This document shows positions 7,322-13,165 of a DNA stretch of 15,060 bases, piece after piece. The notes under the pieces were generated by a model that was not told where the DNA came from, did not search any database, and saw only the letters and a program-made list of their open reading frames with translations. The stretch is taken from assembly GCA_947384015.1 (NCBI GenBank), contig CANDFN010000017.1, forward strand, positions 1-15,060, read 5' to 3'. Numbering within the stretch: the first letter of the stretch is position 1; the number at the start of each line of letters is the position of its first letter. The stretch comes from an uncultured Clostridia bacterium. Its GTDB lineage: Bacteria; Bacillota; Clostridia; Christensenellales; UBA1242. The translations under genes were made by a program, and so were the position numbers.

Positions 7322-7342
7322 TTTTTGCACAAATTGCAAAAA
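7322..7342. repeat. Inverted repeat upstream of the protease and radC genes
   Basis: TTTTTGCA (7322-7329) and TGCAAAAA (7335-7342) form a perfect 8-bp dyad around CAAAT in the 190-base divergent region 7266-7455. The core TTGCA-N5-TGCAA could be an operator or a short hairpin. No gene ends nearby, so a terminator role is unlikely. Apart from promoters, nothing else is evident in this region. Confidence 0.4.
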
Positions 7343-7417
7343 TATGTCTTATACAAGCCAAACCTTCACTAGATATTGTATGTTTATCTATAAAAAAGTA
7401 TAAAGAATAAAATTTAT

Positions 7418-7446
7418 TTGTCAAAATCTACCAAAAGTGTTAAACT
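7418..7446 (+). promoter_or_regulatory. Promoter of radC-yigZ with very short leader
   Basis: TTGTCA (7418-7423), a 17-base spacer and TAAACT (7441-7446) end nine bases before the radC ATG at 7456. The predicted leader is about two or three bases, with no Shine-Dalgarno sequence. The -10 hexamer is identical to that of argS. Confidence 0.65.
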
Positions 7447-7455
7447 ACCAATAAG

Positions 7456-8244
7456 ATGGACGAAAAGATTAACATACATAAAGGTCATAGGCAAAGGTTA
7501 AAAGAAAAAGTTAAAAATAACGGTATCTCATCCTTATCTAAACATGAAGTTTTAGAATTGCTTTTAACTTACACCATTCCTCAAAAAGACACTAACGCAT
7601 TAGCACACGAACTTATAAATCAGTTTGGAAGTTTTTCTAGCGTATTAGATGCCAGTTACGAAGAATTGTTAAAAGCCGATGGCGTAGGTAATGAAACTGC
7701 ATTATTCTTGTCAATGCTTCCAAACGTTTTTGAAGTCTACAAAGCAAATAAAACCGAAACTAAAATAAGAACAATAAAAAATACTGAAGACTGTATTATC
7801 TATTTTAGACAAAACTTTGAGGTGCAAAATAACGAATGCTTTTATTTGGTTTGTATGAACAAATTAGGTAAACCTATAAAAACAATAACAATTAAAGGTT
7901 CTACCGATCATAATATTAGTTTAAATATTAGAGAAATTACAGAAAAGATTAATAGTGTAAATACATTTGCTGTGCTTATGTATCACACTCATCCAAAGGG
8001 CAAGGTTTTACCTAGCGAAGCAGATTTATCTGCAACACAAAACATTATCAATATTTGTGCGTTATTAAACATAGTGTTTTGTGATCATTTAATTTTTAAC
8101 GAGTATACTCATTTATCTCTTGCATGTGCTGGCTATCTTGATAAAATGTTTAAGCAGGTTATAGAAGCCCTACCAAACATTTCTAGCAAACATATTAGAT
8201 TTCAGCAAAAATCCAATTTTGAATATAAGGACGTGCAAGAATAA
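7456..8244 (+). CDS. radC: RadC/UPF0758 family JAB1/MPN-domain protein
   Basis: This 262-residue protein has the two-part RadC build. The N-terminal helical region carries HRQRLKEKV, HEVLELLL and a helix-hairpin-helix-like KADGVGNETA (74-82). The C-terminal JAB/MPN metalloprotease-like domain spans about 105-225. The zinc-site motif H-x-H-P-x7-x-x-D is present as HTHPKGKVLPSEAD (177-190), followed by CALLNIVFCDHLIF. Family members usually show HNHPSG at this point. Despite its name, the family's role in DNA repair is not established, and the biochemical activity is unknown. There is no Shine-Dalgarno site. The yigZ start codon follows the stop after a single base, so the two are translationally linked. 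Confidence 0.9.
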   Translation: MDEKINIHKGHRQRLKEKVKNNGISSLSKHEVLELLLTYTIPQKDTNALAHELINQFGSFSSVLDASYEELLKADGVGNETALFLSMLPNVFEVYKANKTETKIRTIKNTEDCIIYFRQNFEVQNNECFYLVCMNKLGKPIKTITIKGSTDHNISLNIREITEKINSVNTFAVLMYHTHPKGKVLPSEADLSATQNIINICALLNIVFCDHLIFNEYTHLSLACAGYLDKMFKQVIEALPNISSKHIRFQQKSNFEYKDVQE

Positions 8245-8245
8245 C

Positions 8246-8596
8246 ATGGAAAATTACGAATTAGAAATAAAAAAGTCACGCTTTATTGCTTATAGATACG
8301 AATTAAATTCTTTAAATGATGTAAGCGAAATTTTACAAAATTTAAAAAAACAACATAAAAAATGTAATCATATTTGTTATGCTTATGTATATTCTAAAGA
8401 AGTTGTAAAAGAGATAGCATATGACGACAAAGAACCAAACGGCACTGCAGGCTACCCCATTTTAAATGTTATAAAAAAGAAAAATCTAACCAACACCATG
8501 GTTGCTGTAGTGCGTTATTTTGGTGGAATTAAACTTGGTGCTGGCGGGCTTACCCGCGCCTACACAAAAGCCTGTGCCGGCGTTTTAAACAGTTAG
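8246..8596 (+). CDS. yigZ: YigZ/IMPACT family protein lacking the C-terminal domain
   Basis: This 116-residue protein contains the complete N-terminal UPF0029/Impact domain: KKSRFIAYRYEL, HICYAYVY, AYDDKEPNGTAGYPIL (58-73) and VAVVRYFGGIKLGAGGLTRAYTKA (87-109). The molecular function of the bacterial family is uncertain; the eukaryotic relative IMPACT acts in translational control. Full-length YigZ is about 200 residues with a C-terminal DUF1949 domain. Here a TAG stop ends the protein right after the first domain, and only about 60 bases remain before the terminator, with no DUF1949 coding remnant in any frame. The ATG at 8246, one base past the radC stop, is preferred over an upstream TTG at 8219. 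Translation probably depends on coupling with radC. Confidence 0.87.
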   Translation: MENYELEIKKSRFIAYRYELNSLNDVSEILQNLKKQHKKCNHICYAYVYSKEVVKEIAYDDKEPNGTAGYPILNVIKKKNLTNTMVAVVRYFGGIKLGAGGLTRAYTKACAGVLNS

Positions 8597-8656
8597 CATG
8601 TTAACAAAAGTCATTTTAACCAATAACCATATAATAAACTGTTAATTACTACAAAT

Positions 8657-8687
8657 AAAAAAGGATTGTTAGTTCAATCCATTTTTT
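8657..8687. terminator. Bidirectional terminator between yigZ and DegV genes
   Basis: GGATTG (8663-8668) pairs with CAATCC (8675-8680) around a 6-base loop. Six A lie on the left and six T on the right (8682-8687). It lies between the converging yigZ (stop 8596) and DegV gene (stop 8691). Confidence 0.82.
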
Positions 8688-8690
8688 ATT

Positions 8691-9608
8691 TTACTTTTTA
8701 TTAAAATATTCTATAGCACCAAGCCTATCTACAACATAACCAGTTGCTAATGCGTTAGGCCCTGTGTGACAAGCAATAAATAATGGTAATGGAGCATCTG
8801 CAAAGAAAGGTATATCTATAAAAGCTCCTTTTACATCGTTCTTCCAATCTTCAATAACCTGGTCAGCCAAATCTTCCACACTATGGGCAATTGAAACATA
8901 TATTTTACCCTCTTTTGCTTCTTGTGGAAATCTTTCTTCAATTTCCTTTCTGGTTGCTTGAAGCATTTTAGCACGTGCTTGACGCATAGACATAACTTTT
9001 GCATAAGCGTCCAATTTCCCGCCATGAATTTGTAATATAGGTTTAATGTTTAAAAGTGTACCAATAGCTGCGGCTGCAGGTGTTACACGTCCACCTTTTT
9101 TTAAATATTTTAAAGTGTCTACCGCTATGTAAATTCCATTTTCTGTTTTGGTTTGTTCTAAATACTCTTTAATTTCTTTAGCGGATTTTCCTTCTTTAAT
9201 TAAGAAAGCCGCTTGATAAATTTGAATTTTATTTGTAAATGAAACACGTTGATTATTTGCAACAAAAACTTTCCCTTCAAATTCTTCATCATGGCTAGCA
9301 TTAATGGCAGTGTTGCAAGCTTCGCTTAAACCGCTAGATAGTAGAACATAAATAATTTCATCATATTCTTTTAAAACGTCTCTCCATGCATCTTTAACCA
9401 TTTCTATGCTTGGTTGAGAAGTGCTTACGTTTGTTTTTTTATCGCGTAAAAAAGTGTAAAATTGTTCGTAAGTCATGTTTTTGCCTTCGTAATATTCCTC
9501 ATCGTTAACAACAAAACCGATTGGAACTAATTTTGCAATATTTAGTTTATTTATTTCCTCAGCTGTTAAACTTGCAGAATTGTCTATAACAAGTGCTACT
9601 TTTTTCAT
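8691..9608 (-). CDS. DegV family (FakB-type) fatty-acid-binding protein, copy 1
   Basis: This 305-residue DegV-fold protein probably binds a fatty acid for presentation to a FakA-type kinase, as established for FakB proteins of Gram-positive bacteria. Family landmarks are LVIDNSASL (6-14), TSQPS (63-67), LLSSGLSEACNTA (89-101), LKKGGRV, GTLLNIKPIL (183-192) and IACHTGPNALA (278-288). Thr63, a serine in SSG and His281 fit the carboxylate-binding set of the family. The usual SSGLSGT motif reads SSGLSEA here, and the usual DST reads DNS. AAGGAG lies upstream of the ATG at 9608 with suitable spacing. It is monocistronic, diverges from the TetR gene, and is a paralogue of the DegV protein at 11568-12422. 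No fakA kinase gene is in the window. Confidence 0.93.
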   Translation of the reverse strand: MKKVALVIDNSASLTAEEINKLNIAKLVPIGFVVNDEEYYEGKNMTYEQFYTFLRDKKTNVSTSQPSIEMVKDAWRDVLKEYDEIIYVLLSSGLSEACNTAINASHDEEFEGKVFVANNQRVSFTNKIQIYQAAFLIKEGKSAKEIKEYLEQTKTENGIYIAVDTLKYLKKGGRVTPAAAAIGTLLNIKPILQIHGGKLDAYAKVMSMRQARAKMLQATRKEIEERFPQEAKEGKIYVSIAHSVEDLADQVIEDWKNDVKGAFIDIPFFADAPLPLFIACHTGPNALATGYVVDRLGAIEYFNKK

Positions 9609-9643
9609 TTTTTCTCCTTATCTTAAATTGTAATATCTTTTTT

Positions 9644-9671
9644 ATTATAATAAAAAACCGCCCTATAACAA
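9644..9671 (-). promoter_or_regulatory. Promoter of DegV copy 1
   Basis: On the minus strand TTGTTA (complement of 9666-9671) is followed after 16 bases by a perfect TATAAT (complement of 9644-9649). The predicted leader is about 30 bases and contains the AAGGAG site. Confidence 0.68.
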
Positions 9672-9687
9672 AGCAAAATCCCGTTCA

Positions 9688-9702
9688 AAACAAATTTTGT
9701 TT
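9688..9702. promoter_or_regulatory. Candidate operator between DegV and TetR genes
   Basis: AAACAAA-T-TTTGTTT is a perfect 7-bp-arm dyad with a single central base. It lies between the -35 boxes of the divergent DegV (9666-9671) and TetR (9730-9735) promoters. TetR-type repressors commonly bind such dyads next to their own gene. The AT-rich composition makes a chance match possible. Confidence 0.4.
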
Positions 9703-9729
9703 AACTTTAAGCAAAATAATAGACATTTC

Positions 9730-9758
9730 TTGACTTTTGTGTTTATATTTTATAGCAT
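9730..9758 (+). promoter_or_regulatory. Predicted leaderless promoter of the TetR-rlmD-DegV operon
   Basis: TTGACT (9730-9735), a 17-base spacer and TAGCAT (9753-9758, four of six consensus bases) end six bases before the TetR ATG at 9765. No Shine-Dalgarno sequence is present. Confidence 0.6.
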
Positions 9759-9764
9759 ATAAGT

Positions 9765-10343
9765 ATGAGAACAGAATATAAAAACGCAATAGCCACCAAA
9801 AGAAAAATAGAAATGACTTATCTACGTCTTATGGCAGAAGGCAAAGAAAACTTTTCCGTAACCGACATTGTTAACCTAGCAAAGATAAATCGCGGAACAT
9901 TTTATTTACACTTTAACAACAAACAAGAAGTGGACAATGCAATATATCAAGAGCTTTCATTAAAATTTAAAGCAATAGAAAACAACTTAAGAATGTCTGA
10001 TATTGACAAAGCCCCAGAAAGTGTTTTAAACCAAATTAACCAAATAATTAAGCAGGATTTAGAATTTTTTAAATTAGTTGTTGCAGCAAGTGCTAATGAA
10101 AGCCTTTTTGACCTAATTAAAACCACAATTTTATCTATAATAAATAATAACTTTAAAGTGATGCAATACATTTTTAATATGGAACGATTTACAATGGTTT
10201 GCCAATATATTGTTGGAGGAATTTTAAACACATATAAAGCATGGTTTAACAAGCAAATAACTTGTAGTTTAGACGATTTATCTGCTTACATTTCTCGCCT
10301 AATAAGGGACGGTTTAAAAGGATGTATACGCTATGATAGTTAA
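9765..10343 (+). CDS. TetR/AcrR family transcriptional regulator
   Basis: This 192-residue regulator has the TetR DNA-binding domain at the N-terminus. The HTH spans about 31-52 and contains SVTDIVNLAKINRGTFYLHF followed by NNKQEV, the most conserved part of the family. The C-terminal ligand-binding half is divergent. Its end (YIVGGILNTYKAWFNKQ, then a helix ending in IRDGLKG) resembles the DhaS-like TetR subgroup common in Firmicutes. The ligand is unknown. It heads an operon in which rlmD starts 11 bases before the TetR stop. The divergent DegV gene and the downstream DegV gene make lipid-related signals a reasonable guess, but this is inference. The start is predicted to be leaderless. Confidence 0.88.
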   Translation: MRTEYKNAIATKRKIEMTYLRLMAEGKENFSVTDIVNLAKINRGTFYLHFNNKQEVDNAIYQELSLKFKAIENNLRMSDIDKAPESVLNQINQIIKQDLEFFKLVVAASANESLFDLIKTTILSIINNNFKVMQYIFNMERFTMVCQYIVGGILNTYKAWFNKQITCSLDDLSAYISRLIRDGLKGCIRYDS

Positions 10344-11568
10344 CATTTTTGATTATGGTATGAATGGCGAAGGCGTTGCAAAACTAAACGGCAAAATTGT
10401 GTTAGTTCCAAACGCTATGGTTGGCGAAACTGCAGACATTTTTGTAACTAACGATTATAAAAATTATGCAGAGGCAAAGGTTGTAAAAATCATCCAGCCC
10501 TCGCCTGCTCGCATAGATTCAAACTGCAAAATTACAGGTTGTGGTGGTTGTGGTTTAACCCATATGCGTTATGATGAACAGCTTAAATTTAAACAACTGC
10601 TTATAAAAAAAACAATAAAGAAAATAGCCCGCATAGACACCGAGGTTAACCCAACTGTTGCAAGCGATAAACAATTTAATTATCGCAATAAGGCAAGTTT
10701 TGTTGTTGGCGATATGGTGGGTTTTTATAAAGAAAATTCTCACAATTTAGTAGATGTTGAATACTGCCATTTAATGGACAAAAATATTAATAATGTGCTA
10801 AATATTTTTAAAAATTGGAAAATTATTAATAAAAATTGCATAAAAAACCTAGTTGTTCGCAGTTTAAACAACCAAATTTTAGTTGGTGTTGTTACAGAAA
10901 AGGAATTTGACTTATCTTCATTTTTAGAAGTTTTAAAACAATTATATCTGCCTGTTGGTTTGTATCAAATTATTAACACCAGAAAAGATAGCGTTGTATT
11001 GGCTGGCGCAGTAAAACATATTGGTGGAATTAAAGAAATAGAGCTTAATAATTTTGGAATTAAATATAGCATAGACATCATGTCCTTCCACCAAACAAAC
11101 GAATATATTCAAAACAAAATATACACACAAGTGCTAAATTATATTAAGCCAGAACATGTAGTTACAAATGCTTTTAGCGGTGCTGGGCTATTAACAGCAA
11201 TTGCCTCTAAAAAAGCAAAAAAGGTTTATGGTGTGGAACTTGTTAAAAGCGCACACAAACTTGCAGAACAATTAAAACAAGCAAACAACTTAACAAATGT
11301 AACCAACATAAATATGGACTTTAATAAATTTTTATTAAATCCACCTAAAACCGATATTATATTGTTAGACCCACCAAAGAAGGGATGTGGAAAAATATTA
11401 GAAAAATTAGACATAAAAACCATTATTTATATATCTTGCAACCCTATTAGCCTAGCAAAAGACTTGCAAATTTTAACAAAAAAATATATTATAGAAGAGA
11501 TAACACCATACGACATGTTCCCTAACACAACAAGCGTAGAAACGGTGGTTAAATTAAGGAGAAAATGA
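10333..11568 (+). CDS. rlmD: 23S rRNA (uracil-C5)-methyltransferase, RlmD/RumA family
   Basis: This 411-residue SAM-dependent enzyme of the TrmA/RumA family makes 5-methyluridine in RNA, most likely 23S rRNA. An N-terminal TRAM domain (residues 1 to about 58) is followed by a [4Fe-4S] cysteine set: Cys65, Cys70, Cys73 (CKITGCGGC) and Cys145 (EYCHL). The first spacing is x4 rather than the more usual x5. The methyltransferase domain shows FSGAGLLT, VYGVE, DPPKKGCGK, the nucleophile Cys369 in YISCNP, and DMFPNTTSVETVV with the general base Glu403. In Firmicutes such enzymes may modify one or two 23S sites, so the exact target is uncertain. The ATG overlaps the TetR gene by 11 bases, with AAAAGGA (10316-10321) upstream. 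The TGA stop overlaps the start of the DegV gene. Confidence 0.93.
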   Translation: MIVNIFDYGMNGEGVAKLNGKIVLVPNAMVGETADIFVTNDYKNYAEAKVVKIIQPSPARIDSNCKITGCGGCGLTHMRYDEQLKFKQLLIKKTIKKIARIDTEVNPTVASDKQFNYRNKASFVVGDMVGFYKENSHNLVDVEYCHLMDKNINNVLNIFKNWKIINKNCIKNLVVRSLNNQILVGVVTEKEFDLSSFLEVLKQLYLPVGLYQIINTRKDSVVLAGAVKHIGGIKEIELNNFGIKYSIDIMSFHQTNEYIQNKIYTQVLNYIKPEHVVTNAFSGAGLLTAIASKKAKKVYGVELVKSAHKLAEQLKQANNLTNVTNINMDFNKFLLNPPKTDIILLDPPKKGCGKILEKLDIKTIIYISCNPISLAKDLQILTKKYIIEEITPYDMFPNTTSVETVVKLRRK

Positions 11569-12422
11569 TGATTTTAAGCACAGACTCTACAGCAAACTTA
11601 CCTGTAGAATATTATAGGAAATATAACATTAGCATGATTCCTATGCAAATAATTTTAGACGGCAACACTTATGACGACCTTAGCCCAAACTTACCCGTTG
11701 AGGAATTTTACAAAAAAATGAGCGATGGCTCTACCCCAACAACTGCTCAAATTAACGAATACTCAGCAAGAGAATATTTTGAAAAGTTGCTAAGCAAAGG
11801 TGAAGATATTTTACATATAAGTTTTTCTAGCGCCTTAAGCGGAACAACTGCCACCATGCAAAGTTTATCTGCCGAATTAAATGCAACTCATAAAAATAAA
11901 ATATATGTAGTAAATAGTTTAAACGCAGCTTCAGGCGAAGGTCTACTTGTTATGCACGCTTATGATATGATAAAAAAAGGCATGAAACCAGAGGCAATTG
12001 TAAAAGAGTTAGAAAAACTTATTCCTCTTGCAAAAAGTTTCTTCACCGTGCAAGATTTAAAATATCTAGTGCGTGGCGGACGTTTAAGCAAAGTTTCTGG
12101 CTTTATTGGAACAATGCTTAACATTAAACCAGTGCTTAAAGTTGACCCATTGGGCAGACTAGTTCCTCACAAAAAAGTTATTTCTCGCAAACTTGCAATA
12201 AAAGCCTTATTTAATATAATCAAAGATAATTTAGGCGACAGCCATCATGTGTTTATAGACCACGCAGTTTGTAAAGAAGACGCCACTCGTTTGGCAGAAA
12301 TGATAGCAAATGAACTTAATGTAAACCCAGTTGTAACAGACCTAACTCAAGTTATTGGTTGCCACACCGGTCCTGGCTTACTTGCCGTCTTCTTTATAAG
12401 CAAAAAACCTACCATTGAATAA
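11568..12422 (+). CDS. DegV family (FakB-type) fatty-acid-binding protein, copy 2
   Basis: This 284-residue DegV protein is a second predicted fatty-acid carrier. Motifs are closer to the family consensus than in copy 1: ILSTDSTANLP (2-12), TPTTAQ (56-61), SFSSALSGT (85-93), VRGGRLS, GTMLNIKPVL (181-190) and IGCHTGPGLLAV (263-274). Thr, Ser and His266 at the expected lipid-head positions are present. Two tandem ATG codons (11565 and 11568) are possible. The second is preferred because AAGGAG (11556-11561) is then six bases away, and it overlaps the rlmD TGA. It is the last gene of the TetR-rlmD operon and is followed by a strong terminator. Having two divergent DegV copies fits the multiple FakB carriers, of different acyl specificity, known in other Gram-positive bacteria. 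Confidence 0.94.
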   Translation: MILSTDSTANLPVEYYRKYNISMIPMQIILDGNTYDDLSPNLPVEEFYKKMSDGSTPTTAQINEYSAREYFEKLLSKGEDILHISFSSALSGTTATMQSLSAELNATHKNKIYVVNSLNAASGEGLLVMHAYDMIKKGMKPEAIVKELEKLIPLAKSFFTVQDLKYLVRGGRLSKVSGFIGTMLNIKPVLKVDPLGRLVPHKKVISRKLAIKALFNIIKDNLGDSHHVFIDHAVCKEDATRLAEMIANELNVNPVVTDLTQVIGCHTGPGLLAVFFISKKPTIE

Positions 12423-12441
12423 TAAATAAACAATAAATGTT

Positions 12442-12476
12442 AAAAACCGCAAAATTACACTGTTTTGCGGTTTTTT
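12442..12476. terminator. Strong terminator after the TetR-rlmD-DegV operon
   Basis: AAAAACCGCAAAA (12442-12454) and TTTTGCGGTTTTT (12463-12475) form a 13-bp perfect stem with an 8-base loop, followed by a T run. Because the left arm begins with five A, it could also stop leftward transcription from the HTH gene that ends at 12580. The roughly 100 bases between 12477 and 12579 show no gene and no other clear signal. Confidence 0.9.
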
Positions 12477-12579
12477 ATTGCCATTATAAGCAAAAATTCA
12501 TTTTTTAGTTTTATTTAACTATTATAGTTTACAATTAAATGTGGTGCATAATTATGTAAAATATACTAACCCGCTGTTT

Positions 12580-12792
12580 TTACAACTCTTGTGGAACTTC
12601 CCTAATTTCTTTTAAAACCTTAACTAAATATACAAAATATTTTCTGCTGGTTGTATATCTAACATTTTCTCCACTTAAAAACTTTTTTAAACTAAAAAGT
12701 GTTGTTCCACAATCTTTAGCAAAATCCTTTTCTTCTGTTTTTGTGTTTTTCAAATATTGCTTTATAAACAATCTTAAATCTACATTACTCAT
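12580..12792 (-). CDS. Small HTH-type protein, putative regulator
   Basis: This 70-residue basic protein looks like a compact Cro/CI-type helix-turn-helix. FAKDCGTTLFSLKKFLSG (about 24-41) fits helices 2 and 3 of such a fold, and a further helix follows (YFVYLVKVLKEI). The match to any named family is weak. The ATG at 12792 has AGGAGAG (complement of 12796-12802) upstream. It diverges from a clear XRE-family gene across 93 bases that hold three operator-like repeats. This arrangement resembles a phage or mobile-element repressor/Cro pair. Function is inferred from context. Confidence 0.68.
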   Translation of the reverse strand: MSNVDLRLFIKQYLKNTKTEEKDFAKDCGTTLFSLKKFLSGENVRYTTSRKYFVYLVKVLKEIREVPQEL

Positions 12793-12802
12793 AATCTCTC
12801 CT

Positions 12803-12816
12803 ATACCAAATGGTTG
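12803..12816 (+). promoter_or_regulatory. Operator-like site 1 (ACC-N3-TGGTTG)
   Basis: ATACCAAATGGTTG contains the imperfect dyad ACCA-AA-TGGT. It overlaps the predicted transcription start of the leftward HTH gene (about 12815) and lies just upstream of its ribosome binding site. It is one of three related sites in this divergent region. Confidence 0.65.
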
Positions 12817-12821
12817 TTTAT

Positions 12822-12851
12822 ATTATAGCGCAACCATACGGTCGCTGTCAG
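12822..12851 (-). promoter_or_regulatory. Promoter of the leftward small HTH gene
   Basis: On the minus strand CTGACA (complement of 12846-12851) is followed after 18 bases by a perfect TATAAT (complement of 12822-12827). Operator-like site 2 lies inside its spacer. The predicted leader is about 23 bases and contains AGGAGAG. Confidence 0.7.
12831..12844 (-). promoter_or_regulatory. Operator-like site 2 (ACC-N3-TGGTTG)
   Basis: Read on the minus strand this is CGACCGTATGGTTG, sharing ACC-N3-TGGTTG with sites 1 and 3 but in opposite orientation. Its centre is 28 bp from that of site 1 and 29 bp from that of site 3. It sits between the -35 and -10 boxes of the leftward promoter, so binding should block that promoter. 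Confidence 0.62.
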
Positions 12852-12859
12852 CCAAAACG

Positions 12860-12873
12860 ATACCATTTGGTTG
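12860..12873 (+). promoter_or_regulatory. Operator-like site 3 (ACC-N3-TGGTTG)
   Basis: ATACCATTTGGTTG lies directly against the -10 box (12874-12879) of the rightward HTH gene and fills part of its -35/-10 spacer. Binding should repress, or otherwise control, the rightward promoter. Confidence 0.65.
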
Positions 12874-12879
12874 TATAAT
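12874..12879 (+). promoter_or_regulatory. -10 box of the rightward XRE gene, predicted leaderless
   Basis: A perfect TATAAT ends six bases before the ATG at 12886, with no Shine-Dalgarno sequence. No recognisable -35 box is present 16-18 bases upstream, so this promoter may be weak or need an activator. Confidence 0.6.
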
Positions 12880-12885
12880 TTTTAT

Positions 12886-13092
12886 ATGAAAAGTATTTTT
12901 AGTGAAAGGTTGCAAGATTTACGTGAAGACAAAGGACTTAGCATCAAACAATTAGCTAAAGAATTAAATTTTAGTGATGTTGCAATTTCAAGGTGGGAAC
13001 GCGGATTAAGAATACCAAACATTGAAGTGTTATACAAAATAGCAATATACTTTAAAGTTTCCGCTGACTATTTAATAGGTTTAGAAAATTAA
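12886..13092 (+). CDS. XRE (Cro/CI) family HTH transcriptional regulator
   Basis: This 68-residue protein consists almost entirely of an XRE/HTH_3 DNA-binding domain. FSERLQDLREDKGLSIKQLAKELNFS leads into the recognition region VAISRWERGLRIPNIEVLYKIA, and it ends with the typical FKVSADYLIGLEN. There is no sensor or dimerisation domain beyond the HTH. The ATG at 12886 is chosen because family members start just before the F-x-E-R-L motif. An upstream in-frame TTG at 12871 lies inside the predicted promoter. It is divergently paired with the small HTH gene at 12580-12792 and is the most likely reader of the three operator-like sites. Confidence 0.9.
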   Translation: MKSIFSERLQDLREDKGLSIKQLAKELNFSDVAISRWERGLRIPNIEVLYKIAIYFKVSADYLIGLEN

Positions 13093-13135
13093 GCGAAAGG
13101 TTAAAAAGTGAAAGATTATACATATTAAAAAAATC

Positions 13136-13162
13136 AAGATACACTAAATTGTGTATCTTTTT
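13136..13162. terminator. Terminator between the XRE gene and the helical protein gene
   Basis: AAGATACAC (13136-13144) pairs with GTGTATCTT (13151-13159) around a 6-base loop and is followed by a short T run ending at 13162. It lies between the XRE stop (13092) and the converging gene's stop (13166) and may act in both directions. Confidence 0.8.
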
Positions 13163-13165
13163 ATT

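Noticed and set aside
11560..11575. Possible reassignment of TGA as tryptophan, suggested by the AT-rich genome.
   Set aside because: rlmD ends at TGA at the family-typical length, with a correctly spaced DegV start overlapping it. Tryptophan is encoded by TGG in the conserved proteins.
12517..12529. Dyad AACTAT-T-ATAGTT in the gap after the DegV operon.
   Set aside because: It is short, AT-rich, and far from any promoter it could control; a chance origin is likely.
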